Of a stretch of 64,000 nt of DNA, positions 48,977-59,340 are shown one piece after another. Source of the stretch: Isoetes taiwanensis (taxonomy: Eukaryota > Streptophyta > Lycopodiopsida > Isoetales > Isoetaceae); contig JAJEKV010000130.1 of NCBI GenBank assembly GCA_021234155.1, positions 62,001 to 126,000 on the forward strand, read 5' to 3'. Position numbers and translations under genes: made by a program. The first letter of the stretch is position 1, and the number at the start of each line of letters is the position of its first letter. The notes under the pieces are model-generated. The model ran no database searches, was not told where the DNA came from, and saw only the letters and a list, made by a program, of their open reading frames with translations.

Positions 48977-50180
48977 GTGGGTCGCACAAAGCCTACTGCG
49001 GAAGAGTTTGCAGATTTGAAGCCACGCCATGATGACCGTGTTGTTATTTGCTTCTATGTCGTGGAAGTTCTCAAGGCCTGCACATATGGTTGTCTGATAG
49101 TCCGCCGGAATGAACTGAAGAAACCCTTGCTGAGGATTAGTGCCGCGAGGTATGCAAAATGCGTGCCAAAATGCAAGAGATTAATTGGCTTTGGTCTGGG
49201 TAAAACGAATCTGCCCGTGACAGAAGGACTTCGATTTCCGCAGTTTTGTGAAGGTCGATGAAGGCAGAGTGAAAAGGTTGAAAAGTGGATATAGAAAGGA
49301 ATTGATGATCCCCTGTTGCCAGTGTTTAAATGGTGCGATTTGCTTCAAGAAGTCAGTAATGAGCGTGAACGACAAGCTACAGTTCGATGCAGAAAGTTTT
49401 GAAAGACTCCTTAAGGCCTCTGGTCCTGCTGCTAGTGGGGTACTCTGGAGCTCTGCGGCAGAGGAAGGAGAAAGGCATCAACTATCCTTACCTTAGCTTA
49501 GTGAGAGCGCAGCGCCATCGGGCGCTTGGAGTCGAGGGATTTCTTCTGTCGGTTCTCAGGAAGGTGCCAGAGCCAAGTATTTCGATGCCAATGTGGACCC
49601 AAATCTTCATAAGGAAAAAATCCCCTGGGAGGTCTTGACGAATGCGGGCTGGGTTTCTTAGAAACAGAGTGGATATGGCGGCAGAAAAAGCCTTTTGTGT
49701 TGCCTCATATGGCATAAGAGAATGAGAGAGTTGCGCCTGAAATTTCGGCATGGTTGGGGCTGGCTCGTCAGGTGTGGCAGAAAAAACTTTCTATCCTTGA
49801 AGAACTGGATTTGTCTGTTGTTTGTATGGAGGCCCTGTGCTGAACAATGGGTCATGCTTGCTTGATTTGTTCGATTTGCTTGTCTTCAAAATGAATGGCT
49901 TCGATGAGAAGGTCGGCAGCTAAAGAACCATTCCCGGATTTGACTTCTCTTCGAGCATCAAAAAATAGTAGAGCACCGCAGGCCCTGTTGCTCTGTTTTG
50001 CTTCGGTGGTGGCTTGCTTGTGCTTGCCCAACAATTACAAGGAAGAGTGCCCAAAAATAATTCGAGGAAGAATTGATGGGTTTCGTACTGGAGATCCAAA
50101 GGGCATCGCCAGTACAAAAATGTCACTCACACTAGAAACAGGGACTACCTGAGTCCCGAAGGAACTGATATATTCCCCTT
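48977..50180. other. Possible captured sequence in retrotransposon 2
   Basis: This part of the internal region is less repetitive and has overlapping plus-strand frames of 60-95 codons (48977-49261, 49248-49496, 49895-50152) and minus-strand frames of similar size. The peptides have balanced composition, but no known domain is recognised. It might be host DNA picked up by the element. The strand of any original gene is undetermined. Confidence 0.25.
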
Positions 50181-50432
50181 ACCGGAAGATATACGTAGAA
50201 CAGAGTATGGGTAGCCAAAAAAGTATCGATGATAATCCAAAAGTGTCAAATAAAAAGACCTTATTTTGCCATAAATCAATTTTTCCCTTTTTTGAAACAT
50301 GGGCAGATATCAGAGATGGGCAGATATCAGAGATAAGAAACGAAAGAAGTGTCGACGTAGAACCAAATTTTTTTTTTGCTGAAACTTTTGGAGATGCTTG
50401 AAAAGAAAATAAGAGGATGATCATGAGCCCAA

Positions 50433-50454
50433 GAGACCCCGGCATGAGGCGCCA
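50433..50454 (-). other. Primer-binding site of retrotransposon 2
   Basis: One base inside the 5' LTR the minus strand reads TGGCGCCTCATGCCGGGGTC. TGGCGCC and GCCGGGG are shared with the PBS that matches plant tRNA-Asp, with differences between them. The exact primer tRNA is uncertain. Confidence 0.65.
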
Positions 50455-50455
50455 G

Positions 50456-50914
50456 TGTTGATATTTGGGGTTCTTGGCATCACCTTGCAGCAGCAGTCCA
50501 TGACTGTCGGATGCCACAAGGCTGCCACAAATGCTCATGGATCAACAAAAGAAGATGGGAAGAAACTCCAAGAACAAGAACAAAGCAAAGAATGAACAAA
50601 ACAGAATCATATTGATGCTCCAAAAGGAGGTGCTCCAAAACGTGAGCAAAAACCTAAACAATGAGAGAAAATGCTCTCTCTAAATAGTAGAGCAAAACCC
50701 TAACCCTAACCCTAACCCTAACTGACATCTCACCTAACACAAATCTAGGCTAAATCTGGGCCATAGATTGTGGGGTCCAATATGACAAATACATGTGGCC
50801 TATGCCACCTACCATATATATGGGCTAAATCTGGGCCCTAGATCAAGTGGTCCAATGTGATAAATACATGTGGCCTATGCCACTCATACATATGTTTAGC
50901 CCAAAGGGCTAACA
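50456..50914 (-). repeat. LTR of retrotransposon 2 (5' LTR)
   Basis: 459 bp, with four CCCTAA units (three in the other LTR) and one substitution. Followed by TSD TTAAG. Confidence 0.95.
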
Positions 50915-51299
50915 TTAAGTCCAGTGAAATTTGCTCATGTCAGCCCTCCCAAAAGCACAAGGAAATCACCAAGGTTGAATGACAACCTGCTGAAAGGTGA
51001 TGTTACCACTCCTGAGAAGAAGAAAATAGGTTCAACAGTAACATAACTTATTTATTTATGAAATGTTTGTATGCTTAACTTTTTGTTTCATTCTTCTTGA
51101 TTTCGATTTCACAATGCAATGCAGAAACTATGAATAATCTTGTTGCTGAACCTCAGGACAAAGCAGATATTGAGGAAGTGCCAAGTCACCAAAGACTTGG
51201 AGATTTACCGGCTGGAAAGATGATTCAGAAGTAGCAGCTCAAGAAGTGAACCCCGATATTACCTTGGCAAAAGTATTGCCGTGACAAACAAGTGGAAAA

Positions 51300-51790
51300 G
51301 AAGTGAATTATTTTATGAAAGAAAACCACCAATTTTCAAATGTAGGTGGTTTTCTGTGGCTTGAAACTTTAAATTATAACTACTTAACAAGATCAAAGGC
51401 GACATGCTCATTTCTGTGAAATGGAGTCAGACATTTTGGTATTTTTGTAAACCCTTCAAAGACCTATTAATATATGATCTACAGCTTTTAACCAATGTCT
51501 TGTTTTAATACTTGATTGTTTTAGAAAGCAATTGGATTGTGTTTAATTGTAAATAAGAATGTGTCATAGAAAGCAATTGGGTTTGTTTGTGAAAGTGGAT
51601 TGTGTTTACTTGTAAATGAGATTGTGTTAATTGGCTTGTTTTGTGAAAGCAATTGGATAATGGTTATATTTTTACAATGTCAATGTTTAGAATTCAATGG
51701 TTGTAATTTCTGTAATGGTTATAATTCCAAAAACCTGAAATGGTTGAAATTCCTGTAATGGTTATAATTCCACAACTTTGCATGGAATGG
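51300..51790. other. AT-rich spacer between convergent genes of transposon B
   Basis: Contains short repeats of AAAGCAATTGG and TGTGTTTA-type sequence and no coding region. The corresponding place in copy A holds the FCP1-like fragment. Confidence 0.5.
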
Positions 51791-51791
51791 T

Positions 51792-54756
51792 TTATATTTC
51801 ATTGTCTCCATTCTTTCTTCTTCTTTTCTTTGCAACCTTTGCACTGCTTTGAGTTTGTGATTTTGACTCAACTGCACCTTGTGCCAAGATGGTAGTGTTT
51901 TGTGGCAAGCTGTCCATGATGTGATCATGCACATCTTCATCAAGCTCATACTGGTTATTTCCCATGTGATGCATGACAAAGTTCACTGCAGTAACTAAAT
52001 GACTGTAAACACTACATTCAGGATCATGCTCTAGCAACTCGTATCTGCAGCCTCCAATGAACTTGTAGTACTTTCCCCTACAACAACTTCATTCCTACCA
52101 AACTTCGCCCCAAGGATCCTTTGTATGCTTTCAATGACATGTTTTAACCTGTGTGCATTTTTGAATATAAAAATATATCTTTTCTTTGTTGTTAGGCTCG
52201 GCATTGACTGCAAAGTTATCTCCAATGTAATTATATCTCGACTTCCATTCAGGATCTCCCTCATAAACAGACCGTGAGCGAGCTTCATCTTTATATTCAA
52301 AGACCGGTCTTAGCTCGGAAAAAATCCATGTGTCTATTCTCTCCTGCTTGGACACTTGCCATACTTACCAAGCCAAAGAATTGTGGCAATCCAAGAATAA
52401 TTCATGTGTGCAACTTGAGTAGGGTCTCAGACTTTGAATAGGCGATAGCATGGAAATGACTTGATCCAACTAGAGTTGCACAATCATAACTCTCACTCCT
52501 GTCAACTTCATCAATTCCTATTTCCCAAAAAAACCTGCAGTTTCACAAACATAGAACATTCAAACAAAATATGAATTGATATAAAAGGGTTTTGAGAAAA
52601 TACCTAAATCTGTCCTTCCCTTCAATTGTGGAATGTTCTTTGAAATGTCTTGTACAAAAAAACAACTACATCATGTGCATTTCTCAATGGTGTTGAATTC
52701 CTCTTTAACATTTCATGAGTTAGTGCCCTCTTAATGACAGCTCCAGCACCATCATGTTCACCTGTCTCAAGACAATAGGAATACAACAATAAAAGAAAAA
52801 AACATTTTAGAATACCTTTTCCATGGTATGAAGCAAAATAATTCCAATTTATTGGAAAGCTGGAGTTTTGGTAGTACCTACCAAGGAAATAAAATGGCCT
52901 TGCACCTTTAAACTGATGAGCAGACCACATAATATGCTGCTTATATTTGATACCTCTATCTGCTAAAAAATTTGCATGTTCGAGCAAGCAGTGTTGCACA
53001 AATAAGGTGTCATGTTCCCTATCATCTGAGATGTAGAAATGTGTCTCTTTGATAATTCTTCTTTCATTCTCATCTAAATGAGGATCATCTAATTTTGCTG
53101 CATGTCTGTATGTAATGTGTACCAAAATTGTGCACTGATCATTCCTCCAATGAAGACTTTGGATTTCTTGTTGGATCTTGAAGGTATAATTCTCAAAGAA
53201 AGTCGACATTTGAAACAATTGAATCCTTTGAAACGTTGCCAAACAATCCCTAAATTGTTTGGCCCGCCAATTCCCTCATAGTTGTGTGGAATGAACCGCT
53301 TCAAGACCTGCCTTTTGCATTCTCAAATATCTCAACAACACTTGTTGATTTGTAAACCAATTTGGTTACTGGTTTTTTAGAAATCTTATAACCTCCCTTA
53401 TCATCAGGCTCTTCCACATGCTCATAGACCTACAACAGTAAACAACAACAAATCACAACCAGCACTAGACAACCTAAATAGACAATCCTCACCTTGTCAT
53501 ATGTCTTCCAGTCAACTTGATACCCTTTCACAGATGTCTTTTCTTTTGGACATATTGGTAACTTGCTTGGCCCACATTTTTGGCATTTTAAAGTCAAACA
53601 ATCATGTGCATACCATTCATCAGATTCATCTCGTGCACATACTAGTGACCTCCAAAGCTCACTAGTTGAAGCATAGGTGCACTTTCTTGACATGCATGTT
53701 GGTCCAGGCCCATAGACCTCACAAGTGCACTTGCAACCAACACCATGTATTCTTTCATCATGTCTGACTTTGTTAATTGCAACTCTTACAAAGTCTGCTT
53801 TCATATGATACACACACATCGACGCGTCTTCTATCCTTAACCTTCCTAACATAGGAGGTTTCAATGCATGGAATAGTGAAAAAGAGACCTCAAACTTTGA
53901 TATTCACTTACAAACGTTGGTAGAAAGTGACCTGCAAGACATGCAACCAACAATTAGAATTAGACATTTTGAAAACAGTCCAGCAAGAAAGAAACAATTG
54001 TATGAATAAAATACAACCAATAAATATTCTAACCTGAGTCTCTTCTAAGAAGTGTAGTGGATGCATAATTTTCTTCCCTTTAGATAATCTGATCTTTAAA
54101 ACATGTTTCTTGAAAGGAGACACTCTAGTGTTGTTCCTCCAAAAGTCAACTATGAATTTTCTTTCATCATAAGAAAGTTTATCAATTCTTGTGCTTTTCT
54201 TGAACATGGACCATGGGCCATCACCATGTTCAGCAGCTAACCTTCTATTAACTACAACTGTAACAATTTTCCTGTTTAGATTCATTTGTTTGGCAAAAGC
54301 ACATTTGTTAGTATCAGCACTAACTGCAAAAGACATTGCAAAGACTTCGGCTCTCAAGTATCAAATGGTTTTCGAAAGTACTTATGAGCTTCAAAAGAAT
54401 CCCTTAGATTTTTAACAATCATTTCCATTGTTTTCACTTCTTTTGTGCATGGAACACCAAGTTCTGGCACCCACTTGGCAGCACCACTTAGGATTTCTTT
54501 TCTGTCAGCAGGTTTAGCTTTTTCAAAAATTTGATTCAATACTTTCCCTAATTCTTTGGACAATTTCTTTTTTTTCCTTGAGGTAAGTAAACCTTTTTCC
54601 AGAGCTGCATCATCTGCAACAACTTCTTTTTCCTTTTTTTTTCTGCCTTTGAATCCTTCTTATCTCAGCAGCTTGTTTTTTGAACATAATTTCCAATGAA
54701 TGTTGGCAGGACATGTTCTCACAACCTTCATTCAAGCAGGAATCAGTATTCATCCA
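51792..54756 (-). pseudogene. DDE-type transposase of transposon B (multi-exon)
   Basis: In minus order: an N-terminal block at about 54756-54020 with lysine-rich and HPLHFLEETQ sequence; a Cys-rich block at 53864-53500 (CKCTCEVYGPGPTC, STSELWRSLVC, CQKCG, LPICPKEK); the core at 53440-52622 with ENYTFKIQQE, WRNDQCTILVHITYRH, ETHFYISD and QFKGARPFYFLGRYY; an intron between HGKG and GEHDGAG; and C-terminal blocks at 52355-51790 ending in a Lys/Arg-rich tail. Candidate catalytic residues correspond to those of copy A, but the first D lies in a shifted frame and the WSD motif is damaged (WSAHQFKG). The reading is broken near 53205, 53260 and 54360-54560. Intron positions agree with copy A, supporting a real multi-exon gene. 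Confidence 0.7.
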
Positions 54757-55765
54757 ATTTAATCTTAATTACCAAGTGTGTAGAAAAATAAGTCAGCATA
54801 GTTATGTGCATGAAAAATAAGTTAGCATAGTTATGTGTAGAAAAATGAGTCAAAGATAGGTGTTATCTGAATTGTTTTAAGCATCTGGTCTTCCAAGATC
54901 TGATGCAAACAAGTCTGAAAGTGGAAATATTCTTAAATGTAGTCAACCTAGATAGAATACATATGTAAAAGTCAAAGCATATTTGAGGAAACAAACCTTC
55001 TTGTTCAAAACAAAATGAATCCATGGTATGCTCAGCAACATCTCCATCAAAAACATTTGAAGGCATGAAATTTGGACAAAAAAGCATTTGGCGACTCCCA
55101 AAATCATACTAAGGTCCCAGAATTATCGACATGATCTTCCAAATAACCGTATTCTCGCATCAAATAAATTGAAAGTTAAATTTCATCTTTCAAAGACTAC
55201 CCTAAAGACCGCTTCCTTCACAGTCTTGAATTGGGTTCGGATTCCCTCACTAAATTTGAGGAATGTTTATACCTGCGAGTAAGGAAGTATTTTGCCTTGG
55301 TTTGTGGTACTTTGTTCTCGAGAAAAATTCTTTGAGAATGTTGAACAACAATTGGAAAAAGTGCTTTGATTGCTCTACAAATTCATGCAGACGAATAGAG
55401 TCTCCCTCGCATCAAACTTGCTTTTGAATTCTTTGCTAATGAAGTTAGAAAGTTTTTTTTCAGTCGGAAACATAGCTTTCTGCTCCAAGCAAGAAACACA
55501 ATTACGCATCAAAGAAATGTTAATTCCGCCAATTTCCATTTCGAAAGCAACCTACCCTTCCAGGATCGCTGAGGTGGCTTCAATCAAGGTCCTTGATTGA
55601 TCTTGAAGGCCAACGAATTCTCCCGCTCCCCGGAATAGCTATGGCAGGTGACATGCGAGAAGGGTGACGTTTTTGGTGAAGGGTTGAAGAAGGCGAACAT
55701 CACTTCACCAGCACTAGTGTCGCGACATGTTTTTTTTAACATGTCAAATGAAAATACACCCAAGG

Positions 55766-57990
55766 GCACAATATTGAAAATTGAAGAGATGATTCATGAG
55801 GATCCTCGGAAGCCACGGGGCTACGTCGAGATAAGAAAATATAGGCTCGACCCAGGGGGGCTTCCCCTTGGTGCCCTCCAGGGGGGCCAACATTGAATGA
55901 AAAGTAAAACCTATATAGCGCAGTAAGAGGTTGGGGGAACTCGCACAACAACAAAAAATTCAACTTCGGAGGAAACGCCGATGAGGAATGCAGGAAGACA
56001 CAAGGCTTTTATGGGAGAAAGGGCCAAAGAAAGCTTGCACTATAGCAGGCTTGTGCCAAAGAAAGCTTAGGTCTAAAAAGAGAGCTGGCGCTAAAGCTGG
56101 CGTCCCTATCCCTAGAATGATGGTTCTCTTCTATATAAGAGGAGAACCATAGCATTTTCTAGGAAAAGGTCCTTATGCACAAATATCATCATCCGACACA
56201 AGAGGAACCTCCCTCAAACCCCATCATAGATTGAGACCATGAGAGACCTGAAGGCGCACCCCATGCCAGAAAAATGTAACAATCATGAGACGAGCGGGGA
56301 TGCCAATGCAAATAGAGGGAAGGGGCCCAAGAATCCTGTGGACAACTGGATTTTGATAAGGCAAAGAAGGCACGAAAATCGAACACAAACAACAACTATG
56401 GCCACCACCAAAGCACATGAAATCAAAACTCTAGAACCAATGTATCAACAAACTACAGAGAATGCATAATGACAAGACGCTATCGAAGTAAGAACAAAAA
56501 TACCTAACCTATATCATTCATGCATAACAGACTCAAGTGAACTTTCATGAAGACAATGCAAATCCTATAATAATAAATAAGAATGATCAAAAGTATGCAC
56601 CATGAAATGCATAAAAAGTGAAGGCATGAAGAACGGACATAGTTAACAAGCTAACACGAGCATTTGGACCAAAATTGAAGAATCAACGTACCAGCAGCAA
56701 ACTACACTGAATACTATAATGAAACAACACCAGGACGGACAGGAAACCTAAACATATACCCTACATGCATAACCAGTCCAAACAAACTTTCAAAAGTAGA
56801 AACAACATAACCCACAGGAACAAGACGATAGGGACACCGAGATACAAGAACAAAAAAGTTTCATAAGGTGACAAAACAATTATGCAATTGAGAACACTGG
56901 TAGACGATGACACAGAGTCAACGAGGATGGGGTCAATGCCAAGATGAGGAATGGATGAAGAAAACTGAGTGCAACCCGAAACAAGAATAAAGACCATATA
57001 AGAAAGCAAGACAACTTACCACAGGCTCTACTACAACATGCCCGAATGTGCGATGATGCAATCACGATTTGAAATTTAAAATGCAGGCCAAAATGGGGAA
57101 TGTCGTGTGAACATCATTCAGGATGGACATATACCAAACAACTCTTCCAGTTCGTAAGGGATCAACATAGAAAAGGCGTGATGAAAGGACCAACAAGGCA
57201 AGAAGAACTACGTCGAGTCAAGAGGTAGACAAAAGAGAAGTCAAGACAATAGAAGAGCAAAGATATCTCTCAAGGGATAAAATGGAAAAAAGAAGGAACA
57301 AACATAGGGTGAAAAAAGACAAACATGAGATCAAAATGATATGGATGGAAAAAGAGATCGAGAATAGAGGAACAGAGCAAAATCAGACAAAGTGGCCAAG
57401 GATACAAAATGAAAATAGCCAAAGGCCCTCAAAGGCACCAACGAGACACTAAGAATCTATGATAAAGAGCGAGCATAGGCCCTCATAAGGGCATCCATCA
57501 GAACGACTGAGAATATAAGACCACATATGGAGTAAAATAAAAATAGAGCAATAACAACAATTATCAAGAACTAAAATTCATGAACGTATACCCACATGCA
57601 TAACAGATCAAGAGAACTTTCAAATATAAAAACAATATAATCTAGAACAAAAGGATAGGGGCCCCGAAACTCAACTCTGATTCGAGGATCATCTTCGCAG
57701 CCGAGGTTGCAGCAGCAGTATGAAAACGTAAGCTAGCAGAGGAGGGTCATCTACTCGAACCATCTGCTAGAGATGGAGAACCAGGGAGCCGGCGGCAGCT
57801 CGTCAGGAGCAGGTACTTCGAGTAGACTCCAGGGAGTTGCATATTGTGTCCTAGTAGAGTCATTCTAGAACCTATAGTTCTGAGCATGAACCCTAATCAA
57901 TGAACCCCAACTATAAGTTAGATGTATGTGATTAGGATCAACTGTTATTCTTGTTATTTATTATGTTATGTTGATATATCATGATGGTTG
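55766..57990. other. Retroelement-like relic, no gene supported
   Basis: The first 450 bp continue the repeat that transposon B entered. Beyond that the DNA is A-rich on the plus strand with short frames on both strands and no recognisable domain. Phrases such as AACTTTCAAA with CATGCATAAC recur near 56535, 56765 and 57600, suggesting degenerate tandem units of several hundred bp. Confidence 0.35.
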
Positions 57991-57999
57991 ATCTTATGT

Positions 58000-59340
58000 T
58001 TGCACCTCTTCTGTATTGGGAAGGGGGGTAGGGACCTAGTAGCCATTATTTATTTGATGCTCCTAGTTTAAACTCATTACTTCCCATTATTATGTGGCCT
58101 ATGCATAGAGCCCACCTGGCTACGGAGGCTATGGAGTGACTGAGCACCACACAACGGGATCAGTGAGAAAGTGGAGGGAGGACCCTGCTGCGCGCGGCTA
58201 TTGGGGTCCCATAGTGGGCTAGGCTCATAGTCAGTCACTTCTTGTGGGCCAGGTATGGATCTGACACTTTTTGGGTCAATGATGTTGCCCCGACTCTCAA
58301 GAGTTGCAAGTGTCGGCTTGGCTCTTGTTTTGGGGAGTTCAGTCGGGTACAGACGTGTGTCACCACGATCCTCTAGCTACCCATGGAGCCACTGCACTTC
58401 CGGAGGGGGAGATGCCACCCTTCCTACCTCATCGGACCGGGGAGATGCAACACGGAGTAGTCTCGTTGGGTGATACCATGGGATTACGTCTCCGGTAGGT
58501 TACAGTCACGACATAGCCTGATTTAGCCTATCTGCAAAGTATGCACAAGAGGGGTAGATGGAGTGGTCAACCCTAGCCATTGTCTATTGCAAGCCCAAGT
58601 CATTGCCATAACTTGATCTATTCTATCTGGAGGCCCTCAGCTGTCAGTCGACTCCCCTTTGAGTCTAAGCCCTGGGTAGGAGCCTCTACTTGATGTATTC
58701 GATGTATTTGATGTATTGTTGTATTCGGTGATATGGATGGGGGTAAGAGCATGTTAGGGCCTACATGTTTTGGAAACTACCTGGAAAATACTCTGGGTAG
58801 TCAAAGATGATGATATATTTGAGTTCTTAACATCTTCTTGACATCACAAAGTACCTTACAACATGTATGTACTACTACTCTTGAACATAACACAATTTCT
58901 TTTAGTCAATCTTGTAGTCTAGGTACTTTAAAATACAATTATGTACTTGCACAGAAGTACACAGAAAAGTACCTTTTTGGTAATTTTTTATGTAGGCCCT
59001 AACATGCTTTCACCCATGGATGGATTATCACTACCCTACGGGGTAGTTTATTGTTGTTATGTTATATCTAGTGCTTATTTTTATATGTTTTGTTTCCGCT
59101 GATATAGGGACCCCTAGAGGACGGGACGGAATGACACCTTTGTGTCCTTTACTTGATAGTCTGGCCACCCTAGACGCGAGTTAGATAGACGGCCCATACG
59201 ACTGGGTAGCCGTTGGATGGGGAAGGTCCTTCATTGTATATCGCGGGTTGTCGTATATAGCGCAAGGAGCATCACAAGTTGGGTGTTTTGGTGATGGGTA
59301 AAATAGGGCATGCAGGTCTGATGTTCGCTCTAGAGGGGGA
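58000..59340 (+). repeat. Diverged LTR-like relic related to retrotransposon 1
   Basis: CTGTATTGGGAAGGGGGGTAGGGACC at 58011 and TTGATGCTCCTAG at 58054 correspond in reverse orientation and order to CCCCCCTTCCCAATACA and CTAGGAGCATCAA in the left LTR (near 26215-26265). TGGAGTGGTCAACCCTAGCC near 58560 likewise matches the LTR near 25762. The copy is diverged and lacks clear ends. It is interrupted by the MITE-like element at 58734-59026. Confidence 0.45.
58734..59026. mobile_element. MITE-like element with about 30-bp TIRs
   Basis: AGCATGTTAGGGCCTACAT at 58749-58767 is mirrored exactly at 58990-59008, and the outer sequence (TGGATGGGGGTAAG versus TCCATGGGTGAA) continues the inverted match imperfectly. 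The interior is AT-rich and non-coding. I could not define a target duplication. Confidence 0.55.

Larger units (their letters stand above)
46685..50914 (-). mobile_element. LTR retrotransposon 2 (4.2 kb, very young), minus strand
   Basis: LTRs 46685-47137 and 50456-50914 differ by one substitution and one extra CCCTAA unit by my reading. TTAAG lies on both sides (46680-46684, 50915-50919). The minus-strand order is 5' LTR, PBS, internal DNA, PPT, 3' LTR. The internal region is only 3.3 kb and shows no gag or pol domain, so it is non-autonomous. It has split the RING-type gene of transposon B. Confidence 0.9.
45214..51240 (+). pseudogene. Coiled-coil RING-type accessory protein of transposon B, split by an LTR element
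   Basis: Blocks from 45214 to about 46110 encode charged, probably coiled-coil sequence (KAEKEKRYFDERRRLFEEG; EELEGDIIELKEEVDAIEK). Near 46185-46290 come CEACGLLFS and CGHKYHVF, the first half of the RING-like finger seen in copy A, spread over two frames. 46297-46585 adds an acidic stretch and a basic one (KKKTRSVKKLKLEKG), with a donor AAAG|GTAATG. An acceptor TTTTGCAG precedes the exon at about 46661, which the LTR element interrupts at 46684. Past the insertion the frame resumes at 50920 with KSTRKSPRLN-like sequence, and an exon at 51123-51232 follows. The second part of the RING is poorly preserved. Unlike copy A, no phosphatase fragment follows. Confidence 0.6.
44939..55761. mobile_element. 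DNA transposon copy B: GGGT-TIR, 4-bp TSD (10.8 kb with nested LTR element)
   Basis: The left end GGGTGTTTTTATGCTTGAC and the right end, read inward as GGGTGTATTTTCATTTGAC, are imperfect inverted repeats. AAGG lies outside both. Without the nested LTR element the transposon is about 6.6 kb, near the size of copy A. It carries the RING-H2 gene on the plus strand and the transposase on the minus strand, again convergent. Sequence similarity to copy A is clear at protein level but weak at DNA level, so the copies are different subfamilies and not recent duplicates. Confidence 0.8.

Noticed and set aside
48327-48989. 220-codon minus-strand frame in retrotransposon 2
   Set aside because: It runs through a poly-T tract (Lys run) and into the repeat region, and has no domain. 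It may include part of a leader or gag-like sequence, but nothing supports that.
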